Assembly: GCA_910583765.1 (NCBI GenBank)
Contig: CAJTYS010000002.1
Location: 1 to 64,000 of the forward strand
Source: an uncultured Eubacteriales bacterium
GTDB lineage: Bacteria; Bacillota; Clostridia; Peptostreptococcales; Anaerovoracaceae
Reading direction: 5' to 3'
Length of the DNA: 64,000 nt
Below the pieces are notes generated by a model. That model had not been told where the DNA came from, did no database searches, and saw nothing but the letters and a program-made list of their open reading frames with translations. The translations under genes were made by a program, and so were the position numbers. The stretch's first letter is position 1. Every line of letters begins with the position of its first letter. Shown here in pieces: positions 1-7,635 of the stretch.

Positions 1-29
1 TTCCACCTACTTTAGTAGGTGGTAGTTTA
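1..29 (+). mobile_element. Right end of an IS200/IS605-type element (rest outside window)
   Basis: Bases 3-22 form a perfect 8-bp hairpin (CCACCTAC, loop TTTA, GTAGGTGG). This is the kind of subterminal structure seen at IS200/IS605 ends and resembles the hairpin ending the element at 2042-2062. Malic enzyme coding sequence resumes directly after it. The transposase itself would lie upstream of the window, so this is inferred from the end alone. Confidence 0.55.
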
Positions 30-1214
30 AGCTTGGCATATACGCCGGGCGTGGCGCGGCCTTGCCTGGAAATTGCCGAAAAAAGTGAAGCCGTGTACAA
101 ATATACGGCAAAGTGGAACACAGTGGCCATTGTCACAGATGGTTCGGCAGCCTTGGGCCTGGGAAACATTGGAGGCATGGCAGCGCTGCCTATTATGGAA
201 GGCAAAGCCATTTTATTCAAACGCTTTGCGGGAATAGATGCTGTTCCCATCTGCCTTGATACGCAGGATCCAGATGAAATCGTGGAAACCATCAAAAACA
301 TAGCACCATCATTTGGCGGGATCAACCTAGAGGACATTGCCGCCCCAAGGTGCTTTCAAATCGAAGAAAAATTGCAAAAAGCGGTAAACGTTCCAGTGTT
401 TCACGATGATCAGCATGGAACCGCCATCGTTGTTCTGGCAGCAGCCATCAATGGAGCAAAGCTGCTAGAAAAACGATTGGAAGGCATGAAGGTTGTTATC
501 AATGGAGGAGGCGCGGCAGGAATAGCGATCATGCGGATGCTTAAAGTATTTGGAGTGCGGGACATTCTTGTATGTGACAGCAAAGGGATTATCAGCAGTA
601 ATAGAGACGACTTGACGAGTGCCAAGCAGGAAATTGGCAACATCACAAATCCTGAGAAAATCCAGGGCACGCTGTGGGAAGCTGTGGCAGACAGAGATTT
701 GTTCATCGGCGTTTCAAAATCAAACATGCTGACGGAAGATATGGTCAAAAATATGGCAAGGGATCCAATCATCTTTGCCATGGCGAATCCTGAACCGGAA
801 ATCATGCCCGAACTGGCTAAGCGGGCAGGCGCGAAAATCATAGGCACAGGACGTTCGGATTTTCCGAACCAAATCAACAATCTTCTAGCGTTTCCCGGAG
901 TGTTTCGCGGAGCGCTGGACGCACGGGCCGAAAGAGTGACCATGAAAATGAAGATCGCCGCGGCCAAAGCCATCGCAGAGAAAGTGACTGGAAAGGCGAT
1001 CAATATGACAGATCAGGAAATCGCCGATGTGCTGAACCCATGGAACAACATTCAAAGCAAGCAGACATCAGGCAGCCCAAACGAAGCACACGTAAGAGCG
1101 ATGCTGGAGGAACTAAAACAAAAAATAGGTGGGCAGCGCACATGGCTTGAAGGTAAAAAGCAGCAGGTGGAAAAAGCTTATGCTATTCTAGATGAAGAAA
1201 CGGCGGCATTATAA
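30..1214 (+). pseudogene. NAD(P)-dependent malic enzyme, 5' end cut off by an IS insertion
   Basis: The frame encodes about 394 residues of malic enzyme, which oxidatively decarboxylates malate to pyruvate. Recognisable are the family signature around AYTPGVARPC, the catalytic FHDDQHGTA segment (about residue 125), the Rossmann loop INGGGAAGIA and the AMANPEPEI and ALDARA motifs of the C-terminal domain. In intact homologues AYTPGVA is preceded by Ser-Leu and roughly 40 further N-terminal residues. Here the Leu codon (TTG, 33-35) follows the IS end hairpin directly, so that TTG is an internal codon rather than a real start. A Shine-Dalgarno (AAGGAGGAAGG) just after the stop leads into the MmgE/PrpD gene, so the two were an operon. 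Product probably non-functional unless translation restarts. Confidence 0.85.
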
Positions 1215-1560
1215 GGAGGAAGGACATGACAGTTGCATCTAAAATTGCGGATTTTATATGGAATGTGAATTACGCTGACATTCCAAACAACGTGAAAGAC
1301 CTGGCAAAACGGGCCCTGGTGGATTATGTGGCGGCGACCAGTATCGGTGCGAACGCTAGCGGAGCGGAAATCATAAAAAGGTATGTCGCTGAAAAGCCCC
1401 AAAATGACGAGTGTAAAACCATTCGGGTCAATGGCTACTTCACCATGGAAGACGCGGCTTTGATGAACGGTTATTGTCTGTAACATGGGAGTAAAACCCT
1501 CGCCTTCAGGCGAAGCCTTTAGGTCAACCTGCTGGGGATAGAACAGGAGCAGGGGGAATA

Positions 1561-1579
1561 CTAATCACGAGGTGATTAG
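1561..1579 (+). promoter_or_regulatory. Hairpin sequestering the tnpA ribosome binding site
   Basis: CTAATCAC, loop GAG, GTGATTAG is a perfect 8-bp stem ending one base before the tnpA ATG (1581). The only Shine-Dalgarno-like bases (GAGGTG, 1569-1574) lie in its loop and 3' arm. IS200 is known to repress TnpA translation with such a structure. Confidence 0.6.
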
Positions 1580-1580
1580 T

Positions 1581-2018
1581 ATGACGGAATATAGAAGGTC
1601 AGCGCATTGCGTGTACGACATCAAATATCACATGGTGTGGATCACGAAATATCGAAAGGCCGTGCTGACCGGACAGATCGCGAGACGAGCGAGGGAAGTG
1701 ATCAGGGGAGTGTGCGAAGCCAACGACGTGGAAATTCTGGCGGGGCACGTGTCAAAAGACCACGTCCACCTGTTGGTTTCGGTGCCGCCGCATCTGTCAG
1801 CGAGCAAACTGGCGCGATACGTCAAAGGGGCGACGTCAAGGAAGCTGTTGATGGAACATAAAGAGTTGAACCAGCAATTTTGGGGAAGGCATCTATGGGC
1901 GAGGGGGTATTTCGTGGCGAGCAGCGGGAACGTGACGGACGAGGTCATCGCGGAACACATTCGGAACCAAGACATGGAAGCGGCGAAGGAAGACAATTTT
2001 GAGATCAGCAAACATTAG
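1581..2018 (+). CDS. tnpA: IS200/IS605-family transposase TnpA (Y1 HUH)
   Basis: The 145-residue protein matches the small single-domain IS200-type transposase, a metal-dependent HUH endonuclease that cuts and rejoins single-stranded element ends via one tyrosine. Visible are the N-terminal HCVYDIKYHMVW strand, the HUH motif HVHLLV (about residue 60) and the C-terminal helix RGYFVASSG with the likely catalytic Tyr near residue 111. Length is typical and the gene looks intact. I chose ATG 1581; an in-frame GTG at 1572 lies inside the RBS hairpin. No TnpB/IscB partner is present. Its codon use and GC are richer than the genes around it. Confidence 0.92.
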   Translation: MTEYRRSAHCVYDIKYHMVWITKYRKAVLTGQIARRAREVIRGVCEANDVEILAGHVSKDHVHLLVSVPPHLSASKLARYVKGATSRKLLMEHKELNQQFWGRHLWARGYFVASSGNVTDEVIAEHIRNQDMEAAKEDNFEISKH

Positions 2019-2821
2019 GCGGCTTTAGCCGCGGAAAGAACCCACCGACTTCCAGTCGGTGGTGGTTCAGTTTGCGCATTTGCTGGATTATGATGATGCT
2101 GGACTCACAGGCCACCCGTCTGCGGTTTTAATGTCAACATGCTTCGCAGTGGGAGAAACATTGGCCATCAGCGGCGAAGATCTGATGACCGCATATATCC
2201 TGGGCTACGAAGTTTCCTTGAAAATCGCAGATGCGCTGATGCCAGAGCTTACAGGCCGAGGCTGGCATGGAAGAATTAATAGAAGAAAATCAGCTTTATT
2301 ATCAAGATGTGAAAAAGATCCTGGTGGGCGTTCCAAAATTCACATTGATCAATCTGATTCATCCAGAACCTAAAAATCCCACGGAAGCAAGGTTTTCCAT
2401 GCATTATGCTTTGGCCTCCGTGCTGGTGACTGGCAGATTCGATGTAAGTTCTTTTCATAGCAAAGCGCTGAATGATGAAGAGGTCAGAAACATGATGAAG
2501 CGAATAGAAATGAAGGAGGGCGAAGATTTTAAGGAAACACCGTATATAGACAACGAGCCGGCGGTTATTGATTTATATACGTACGATGGGCATTATTATC
2601 ATAAACGGATAGATTTTGCCAAAGGCACCACGGTCAATCCGTTTACAGAAGAAGAGTTGGCGGAAAAGTTTTTTGCCTGCCTTGGAGGGGAAACGGAAAA
2701 GAATAAAAAGGTGTTAGAAAATCTTAGAAATATAGAGCAGATCCCCGATGTAAGGTTTTTTCTGGGCATGGCACTGTGAAAGCGATGAGGGATAAACCAA
2801 AAAGGTGATGAAAAGATCGAT

Positions 2822-2851
2822 TTGACAACCACCCCTGCTCCTGAGTATAAT
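2822..2851 (+). promoter_or_regulatory. Sigma-A promoter for the ECF S-component gene
   Basis: TTGACA (2822-2827), an 18-bp spacer and TATAAT (2846-2851) sit about 35 bp upstream of the start codon. Both boxes match consensus exactly. No riboswitch-sized leader fits between this promoter and the gene. Confidence 0.8.
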
Positions 2852-2886
2852 AGCAAAAGCAACCAACAAAATCAGGAGAAATGAAA

Positions 2887-3447
2887 ATGAGCGAAAATCA
2901 ATCAAATCAGAATGCGCCAAAGCAATCTCAGTCCGTCAGACTGGCGAAGATGGGAATGCTGGTGGCCATATCCATTGTACTGGTATACTTTATCCACATC
3001 CCCATGTTCACGGCCTTTTACGAATACGATCCTGCGGACATCCCTATCCTCATGGGAACCTTTGCCTTCGGACCTTGGGCCGGACTGCTGCTGACCGTTG
3101 TCACCTCCATCATCCAGGGAGTGACCGTCAGCGCGGGAAGCGGCGTTTATGGGATTATCATGCACATCATTGCCACCGGTGCTTTTGTGCTGGCGGCAGG
3201 GCTGATCTATAAAGGCGGAAAAACGAAAAAACGGGCGATCATCGCACTGGTGTGCGGTGTTCTGGTAATGGTGATCATCATGATTCCGGCCAACATCCTT
3301 ATCACCCCTTATTTCATGGGCGCGCCGAGATCCGCAGTAGTAGCCATGATTCCTGTGATCATTGGCTTTAACTTTACAAAGGCTGGGATCAATGCAGTGA
3401 TCACGTTCATCCTCTACAAGAGGCTGTCGAAATTCCTGCACAGATGA
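2887..3447 (+). CDS. ECF transporter S component, RibU-like (riboflavin type)
   Basis: This small integral membrane protein of about 186 residues has five to six hydrophobic segments. It is the substrate-binding S component that docks onto a shared EcfAA'T energising module, not seen in this window. The segment EYDPADIPILMGTFAFGP (about residues 43-60) is the RibU-type signature (in RibU, D-x-S-D-x-P-A-L-I-G-x-F). Riboflavin is the best guess; another vitamin is possible. Start 2887 is preferred over 2881 because AGGAG (2874-2878) is then 8 bp away. The gene is monocistronic with its own promoter and terminator. Confidence 0.75.
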   Translation: MSENQSNQNAPKQSQSVRLAKMGMLVAISIVLVYFIHIPMFTAFYEYDPADIPILMGTFAFGPWAGLLLTVVTSIIQGVTVSAGSGVYGIIMHIIATGAFVLAAGLIYKGGKTKKRAIIALVCGVLVMVIIMIPANILITPYFMGAPRSAVVAMIPVIIGFNFTKAGINAVITFILYKRLSKFLHR

Positions 3448-3478
3448 CCTGAAGAAAATGACATCGTCATATCAAAAA

Positions 3479-3511
3479 GCAAGGGTGCTTAGTTACTGAG
3501 CTTACCCTTGC
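3479..3511. terminator. Bidirectional intrinsic terminator
   Basis: GCAAGGGT (3479-3486) pairs with ACCCTTGC (3504-3511) and the stem continues inward. A T-rich tail follows on the plus strand. It lies between the convergent S-component and Rpn-type genes. Confidence 0.7.
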
Positions 3512-3542
3512 CTTTGTTAACGTTTTCCACCAACAACTGCCC

Positions 3543-4493
3543 TTAAGGGATAGCAGCTTGGATCTCCAAAATCTTGTCCATGGGTACTTCTGTAAATTCT
3601 TGGATTTCTTCAAGTGTCCAGTTTTTTCTCAGCAATTTCGTGATATAACTTCGATCTTTTTCTTCTGCGGTTTCTTTAGCAGCCCTTGCGGCCCCTCTTT
3701 CCTCAGCCTCTTCCTCTCTGATCTCATAAAGTTCTTCCAACGTGACACCTGTCAGCATGTTGATCACCTCGCTCCCGTGTTTCCTCAAAAAATCTTCCAA
3801 TATCCCATCCTTCACACAGCTTTCAACACTCGCCAAGATCGCTTCGTCCCGATCCATCCCGTCCACCTTCACGTGATTCCGCACCCGGTCAATGAACTGG
3901 GCGTACTGTTTCAGCGTGGGGCTGCGTTCCAGGATCGGGTGTTTCTTATGCAGGTTGATATTGATCACCTTCACCGCCACTTCCAGCATGGAGCCGCCAC
4001 CCTCCGGGTCCGGTTCGCCACCGCCGAACAGGTGCTGCATGGTTTCCAGAGACTTGTCTGCCATGCCGTTGTACAAGACATACAGCCGCGGAATCGGCAG
4101 CGGACAACGGGCTTCTTTGTAAAGTTCCCTGTCGGGGATGATCTTTTCATAGACCCTGAACACATAAGCGCCTTCTCGCATGGGCATGTTTTCGCTCCAA
4201 GTGGACATGTGCTCCACCACGGAAAGAGGGCTGAAAGCGTGGCGAAAAGCCAGGTCGTTTTGTCTGCGCCGATATAACGCCCCCTGTAGCGTGTCGATCT
4301 CGATCTTCTCCTCGTCTTCTCTTTCTGTCCCTTCCAAAGCGTTAAGCAATTCCAGTGCCGCCTTTTTCTCGCTAAAGAGCAAACGGAACATGCCGTCCTT
4401 GAATTCCCGGTTGCTGGTATATGAAGCCGTGTTTTCTTTCAGTATAAGGCTTTGACCTTCCGTTTGCAAGATATAATCGTCTAAAAGTTCCAT
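3543..4493 (-). CDS. Rpn/YhgA-like PD-(D/E)XK nuclease family protein
   Basis: This 316-residue protein has the organisation of Rpn family recombination-promoting nucleases, often annotated as transposases. An N-terminal FKDGMFRLLFSEKKAALELL segment is followed by NDLAF (about residue 79), VVEHMSTWSENMPMR (about 91-105), corresponding to the family's EHQST-NENMPLR core, then YEKIIPD and YVLYNG. A charged, coiled C-terminus (EEEAEERGAARAAKE) precedes a short WTLEEIQEFTEVP repeat-like motif. The family acts as DNA endonucleases in E. coli and is suspected in recombination or phage defence. RBS AAAGGGGTG is well placed before ATG 4493. It stands alone, convergent with the S-component gene. Confidence 0.8.
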   Translation of the reverse strand: MELLDDYILQTEGQSLILKENTASYTSNREFKDGMFRLLFSEKKAALELLNALEGTEREDEEKIEIDTLQGALYRRRQNDLAFRHAFSPLSVVEHMSTWSENMPMREGAYVFRVYEKIIPDRELYKEARCPLPIPRLYVLYNGMADKSLETMQHLFGGGEPDPEGGGSMLEVAVKVININLHKKHPILERSPTLKQYAQFIDRVRNHVKVDGMDRDEAILASVESCVKDGILEDFLRKHGSEVINMLTGVTLEELYEIREEEAEERGAARAAKETAEEKDRSYITKLLRKNWTLEEIQEFTEVPMDKILEIQAAIP

Positions 4494-4726
4494 ATTTCAC
4501 CCCTTTTAATTTATGTATATTCTAAATTCTGGAATATTTCTATTATCCCATAAAACATATCGTTTGTAAATATATAACTGTAAGTTTTTTGAATTCGATC
4601 GCCAAATAGCGAAATGACAATTTCATTATTTTCACACATCGCCCGATCAGAGCAGAATCCTTCAAAAAAATCGACAAGGGATTTCCATGATTTTTGCTGG
4701 AAACCTGATTTTTACGGGAAAAAAGT
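4494..4726. other. AT-rich intergenic region without a gene
   Basis: This divergent spacer between the Rpn-type gene and tsaE contains no credible ORF or RNA. Only the tsaE promoter at its right end could be supported. Confidence 0.6.
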
Positions 4727-4755
4727 TTTAACATTCCGGATACTTGTGGTAGAAT
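4727..4755 (+). promoter_or_regulatory. Promoter of the tsaE operon, very close to the start codon
   Basis: TTTAAC (4727-4732), a 17-bp spacer and TAGAAT (4750-4755) form a fair sigma-A promoter. Transcription would begin near 4762, so ATG 4758 would lie outside the mRNA and ATG 4764 would be nearly leaderless. Confidence 0.5.
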
Positions 4756-4763
4756 AAATGGAT

Positions 4764-5183
4764 ATGAGAACGATAACCATAAAAAATGAACAAGAAACAA
4801 AACAATTTGGCATAGAACTAGGGAAATCCCTAGAGCAGGGGGACGTGGTGGCGCTGATCGGCGATCTGGGGACCGGAAAGACGGCCCTGACAAAATATAT
4901 CGCACAGGGAATGGGAATCCAAGATTTGATCACCAGCCCCACCTTTACTATTGTACAGGAATATCACAGCGGCAGGCTGCCTCTCTATCATTTTGACGTG
5001 TACCGCGTTGGAGACACAGAAGAAATGTATGAGCTGGGATATGAAGAATATTTTTACGGCCAGGGAGTCTGCGTCATAGAGTGGGCGGACCTGATCGAAG
5101 AACTGCTGCCGGAAACCGTGAAAACCATCAGGATTCAATACGGACAGCAGGAAGAGGAAAGGATTTACCAATGTGCATTTTAG
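4764..5183 (+). CDS. tsaE: tRNA threonylcarbamoyladenosine biosynthesis ATPase TsaE
   Basis: TsaE (about 139 residues) is the ATPase partner of TsaB-TsaD in making t6A37 on ANN-decoding tRNAs. Features are the Walker A loop GDLGTGKTALTK (about residues 34-45), SPTFTIVQEY and the HFDVYRV motif, with VCVIEWAD further on. Length is normal. Two starts are possible, 4758 and 4764, and neither has a Shine-Dalgarno; the promoter position favours 4764. The gene overlaps tsaB by 13 bp and heads the t6A cluster tsaE-tsaB-rimI-(small protein)-tsaD. Confidence 0.92.
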   Translation: MRTITIKNEQETKQFGIELGKSLEQGDVVALIGDLGTGKTALTKYIAQGMGIQDLITSPTFTIVQEYHSGRLPLYHFDVYRVGDTEEMYELGYEEYFYGQGVCVIEWADLIEELLPETVKTIRIQYGQQEEERIYQCAF

Positions 5184-5860
5184 CGCTGGAGACCACAGGG
5201 GCCCACGCTTCTGTGGCGATTATAGATGAAAAAGGGAATGTGTGGGAAAAGCGTTCCCAGGGCACGCTGAACCATTTGCAGCATTTGATGCCCATGACAG
5301 ACGAACTGCTAAAAGAGCGCGGATTGCGATTAAGCGATATGACTGCTATCGCAGCTTCCAGGGGGCCGGGGTCCTTTACTGGAATCCGGATCGGCGTGTC
5401 TTCGGCCAGAGCTTTGGCGCAGGTTTTGAACATAAAGACCATCGCGGTTCCTACCCTGAAAGCTTTTGCCTATAACATGCCTGATTACCAAGGTCTGATC
5501 TGTCCAGTGTTTGATGCCAGGCGGAGCCAGGTTTATGGGGGAGCGTACAAATGGGAAGACGGCAAGATCATGGAAGTGGTCCCAGGAGCGCCTTATGCGA
5601 TTGATGCGTTTTTGGAAAACGTGAAAAGCGCTGACAAGGGAGAACGGCTGTTTTTTGGTGATGGCACCAAGGTTTACAGTGATTGGTTCCAGAAAGAAGA
5701 GCTGGCTCCAGAGGCTGCCAGATTCCAATCAGCCGCGTCAGTGGCAAAGCTGGCAAAGGACATGGCAGAGCAGGGATTCATGACAGACTACGAAGCATTA
5801 AAGCCAGATTACATGCGCAAAGCAGAAGCAGAAAGAAAGTTGGAAGAAAAACATGGATAA
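5171..5860 (+). CDS. tsaB: tRNA threonylcarbamoyladenosine biosynthesis protein TsaB
   Basis: TsaB (229 residues) is a catalytically inactive ASKHA-fold paralogue of TsaD that forms the TsaB-TsaD heterodimer. It begins MCILALETTGAHASVAI, with the ASKHA phosphate-1-like segment, and has the conserved GPGSFTGIRIGVSSARAL block (about residues 67-84) and CPVFDARRSQVY. Start 5171 is chosen because GAGGAAAG lies 8-9 bp upstream and the homology begins there; an upstream in-frame ATG at 5081 lies inside tsaE. It overlaps rimI by 8 bp, indicating translational coupling. Confidence 0.93.
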   Translation: MCILALETTGAHASVAIIDEKGNVWEKRSQGTLNHLQHLMPMTDELLKERGLRLSDMTAIAASRGPGSFTGIRIGVSSARALAQVLNIKTIAVPTLKAFAYNMPDYQGLICPVFDARRSQVYGGAYKWEDGKIMEVVPGAPYAIDAFLENVKSADKGERLFFGDGTKVYSDWFQKEELAPEAARFQSAASVAKLAKDMAEQGFMTDYEALKPDYMRKAEAERKLEEKHG

Positions 5861-6317
5861 ATTGATCGTCAGGACCGCGGAGGCAGAGGATATCGATGCG
5901 ATCGCAGCAATGGAGCAAGTCTGCTTTTCCACACCTTGGAGCAGGGAATCCATTGCCCATGACCTTACAGATAACGCAATGGCTCAGTATCTAGTGGCAG
6001 AATTGGACGGAGTCATCGCGGGTTACAGCGGCATGTGGATCATTGTGGACGAAGGCCACATCACCAACGTGGCGGTCCTGCCCCAATACAGGCACAAAAA
6101 AATCGCCACATTGCTCATGTCCGTGCTCCTGACCGCAGGAGAGCGGCAGGGCATCCACCGATTCACACTGGAAGTCCGCAGCTCCAATGAAGCGGCAAAG
6201 GCCTTGTACCGGAAATTGGATTTCAAGGAAGCAGGCCTGCGGAAAGGCTATTACCACGACACAGGCGAGGACGCGCTTATCATGTGGCGGGATCCAGCGG
6301 GACCACCGAAAAACTGA
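5853..6317 (+). CDS. rimI: Ribosomal protein alanine N-acetyltransferase RimI
   Basis: This GNAT-fold acetyltransferase of 154 residues belongs to the RimI family, which acetylates the N-terminus of S18 in E. coli. Motifs visible are CFSTPWSRESI near residue 28, the core strand HITNVAVLPQYRHKKIATLL with the acetyl-CoA binding QYRHKKIA turn, LEVRSSNEAAKALYRK and a final GYYHDTGEDALIM. The rimI-tsaB-tsaD neighbourhood is a classic conserved arrangement. It overlaps tsaB by 8 bp and lacks its own strong RBS. Confidence 0.92.
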   Translation: MDKLIVRTAEAEDIDAIAAMEQVCFSTPWSRESIAHDLTDNAMAQYLVAELDGVIAGYSGMWIIVDEGHITNVAVLPQYRHKKIATLLMSVLLTAGERQGIHRFTLEVRSSNEAAKALYRKLDFKEAGLRKGYYHDTGEDALIMWRDPAGPPKN

Positions 6318-6357
6318 TTTCAGATAGAATAAAAAACGTTTCCCGGAAAATACTAGT

Positions 6358-6370
6358 AGTAAGACTTACT
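6358..6370 (+). promoter_or_regulatory. Short inverted repeat in the leader of the small Cys protein
   Basis: AGTAAG-A-CTTACT is a perfect 6-bp inverted repeat immediately upstream of the AAGGAGGG ribosome binding site of the 68-residue gene. It could be an operator or a small mRNA hairpin. Function unknown. Confidence 0.3.
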
Positions 6371-6384
6371 GCAAGGAGGGAAAC

Positions 6385-6591
6385 ATGATACGAACAGGCG
6401 ATTTTTACGAGGAAAACCGGGAGGGCGATGACATGATGGCCATCGCTTCTCACTGCAGCAGATTTTCCAGGAGACACGATTTTGACACCTTCAGCATGAG
6501 TACCTATCAATCCTGTGAAAACTGCAGGCACCTGTCGTCAGACAACCAATGTGTCTGCGGTGCGCAGAACCGGATCTTTCCATTAGAATAG
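6385..6591 (+). CDS. Small cysteine-containing hypothetical protein inside the t6A cluster
   Basis: The 68-residue protein is not recognised. It has an excellent RBS (AAGGAGGG, 6 bp before ATG) and sits snugly between rimI and tsaD (9-bp gap), so it is likely translated. The C-terminal half holds SCENCRHLSSDNQCVCG, a CxxC...CxC cluster that could bind Zn or an Fe-S centre. The N-terminal half is polar with no membrane segment. Its position suggests cotranscription with tsaD, but nothing ties it to t6A synthesis. Confidence 0.65.
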   Translation: MIRTGDFYEENREGDDMMAIASHCSRFSRRHDFDTFSMSTYQSCENCRHLSSDNQCVCGAQNRIFPLE

Positions 6592-6600
6592 AGGAGGATC

Positions 6601-7617
6601 ATGAAACAGGGAAAACAAGTGACACTGGCAATTGAATCCAGCTGCGATGAAACCGCGGCGGCAGTGCTGCTGGAGGGAAGGCAGGTCCTTTCCAATATCA
6701 TCGCGTCACAAATAAAAGTGCATCAAGTGTTTGGCGGGGTAGTGCCGGAGATCGCTTCCCGCCACCATCTTGATAATGTGAATCGGGTGGTGGCAGAGGC
6801 TCTGGAACAGGCAGATGTCAGCATGAAAGATGTGGATATCGTTGGTGTGACTTATGGGCCAGGGTTGGTGGGCGCGCTGCTGATCGGACTGGCCACGGCG
6901 AAGGCTTATGCTCTGGCAGCAGGGAAGCCTCTGGTGGGAGTCCATCATATCCAGGGGCACATCAGCGCCAATTACATAGAACATCAGGAGCTGGAGCCGC
7001 CGTTCATGGCTCTGGTGATTTCCGGCGGGCACACCAATATCGTCCAAGTGACGGATTACAACCAGTGTGAAGTACTGGGCCAGACCAGGGATGACGCAGC
7101 GGGAGAGGCATACGACAAAGTGGCCAGAGTGCTGGGTTTAGGCTATCCCGGCGGCCCGCTCATCGACAAGATCGCCAAGCAGGGGAACCCGAAAGCCGTT
7201 TCTTTCAAGCGGGTGTTTTTAGAAAAGGGAAGCCTGGATTTCAGCTTCAGCGGCACGAAAACAGGAGTGCTGAATTACGTAAATTCAGAAAAGCAGGCTG
7301 GGCGGGAGATTCATGTCTCAGACGTGGCCGCCAGCTTTCAGCAGGCCATTTTAGACGTGATCGTGGCCAAGACAGTGGGTGCTGCCATAGAGAGAAAACA
7401 GGACAAGATCGTTATGGCAGGCGGCGTGGCCTCTAACAGCCGTTTGCGGGAAATGATGAAGGCTGCCTGTGAAAAGCAGGGCATCCGTCTTTATTATCCT
7501 TCCCCGATTTTATGCACGGACAACGCCGCCATGATCGGATGCGCGGCATATTACAAATACAAAGCGGGATGCACGGACAGCTTGGAGCTGGACGCTGTCC
7601 CGCATTTACCATTATAA
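6601..7617 (+). CDS. tsaD: tRNA N6-adenosine threonylcarbamoyltransferase TsaD
   Basis: TsaD (338 residues) transfers the threonylcarbamoyl group from TC-AMP to A37 of tRNA. It starts LAIESSCDETAAAVL, followed by GVVPEIASRHHL, the metal-binding HHIQGH motif (about residues 117-122), VISGGHTNIV, the DDAAGEAYDKVARVLGL block and a C-terminal AGGVASNSRLREMM with CTDNAAMIGCA. All expected ASKHA and metal ligands are present. RBS GAGGAGG is 5 bp from ATG. An ABC-F gene follows 18 bp downstream in the same direction. Confidence 0.95.
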   Translation: MKQGKQVTLAIESSCDETAAAVLLEGRQVLSNIIASQIKVHQVFGGVVPEIASRHHLDNVNRVVAEALEQADVSMKDVDIVGVTYGPGLVGALLIGLATAKAYALAAGKPLVGVHHIQGHISANYIEHQELEPPFMALVISGGHTNIVQVTDYNQCEVLGQTRDDAAGEAYDKVARVLGLGYPGGPLIDKIAKQGNPKAVSFKRVFLEKGSLDFSFSGTKTGVLNYVNSEKQAGREIHVSDVAASFQQAILDVIVAKTVGAAIERKQDKIVMAGGVASNSRLREMMKAACEKQGIRLYYPSPILCTDNAAMIGCAAYYKYKAGCTDSLELDAVPHLPL

Positions 7618-7635
7618 TTTAAGGAAGAAAGATAA

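Larger units (their letters stand above)
1484..2069 (+). mobile_element. Complete IS200-like insertion element (IS200/IS605 family)
   Basis: A roughly 590-bp element carries only a Y1 transposase gene. A left-end hairpin lies at 1500-1513 (TCGCC, loop TTCA, GGCGA). At the right there is a hairpin at 2020-2033 and a perfect 9-bp hairpin at 2042-2062 (CCACCGACT, loop TCC, AGTCGGTGG). There are no terminal inverted repeats and no obvious target duplication, as expected for single-strand HUH transposition. It interrupts the MmgE/PrpD gene. Exact ends are uncertain by a few bases. A similar right end survives alone at 49034-49081. Confidence 0.85.
1226..2779 (+). pseudogene. MmgE/PrpD family protein, broken by IS insertion and internal deletion
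   Basis: MmgE/PrpD proteins (2-methylcitrate dehydratase and iminodisuccinate epimerase relatives) are usually about 450 residues. Here the gene lies in three pieces. 1226 to about 1480 encodes the N-terminus up to AALMNGYC. The family signature continues only after the IS element at about 2068 (QFAHLLDYDDAG, then GHPSAVLM and AYILGYEV), up to GRGWH at about 2270. The frame then shifts, and the C-terminal domain (2268-2779, from EELIEENQLYY) follows, with roughly 110 central residues missing compared with the family. Two independent lesions mean the product is dead. Together with the cut malic enzyme upstream, this marks an eroding dicarboxylate/methylcitrate-type catabolic locus. Confidence 0.85.

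Noticed and set aside
33..35. TTG as a start codon for malic enzyme
   Set aside because: It encodes the Leu of the conserved SLAYTPGVA motif. The true N-terminus lies beyond the IS end, outside the window.
3558..4277. Plus-strand 239-codon frame opposite the Rpn-type gene
   Set aside because: His/Phe-rich antisense translation with no RBS; the minus-strand gene has the family motifs.
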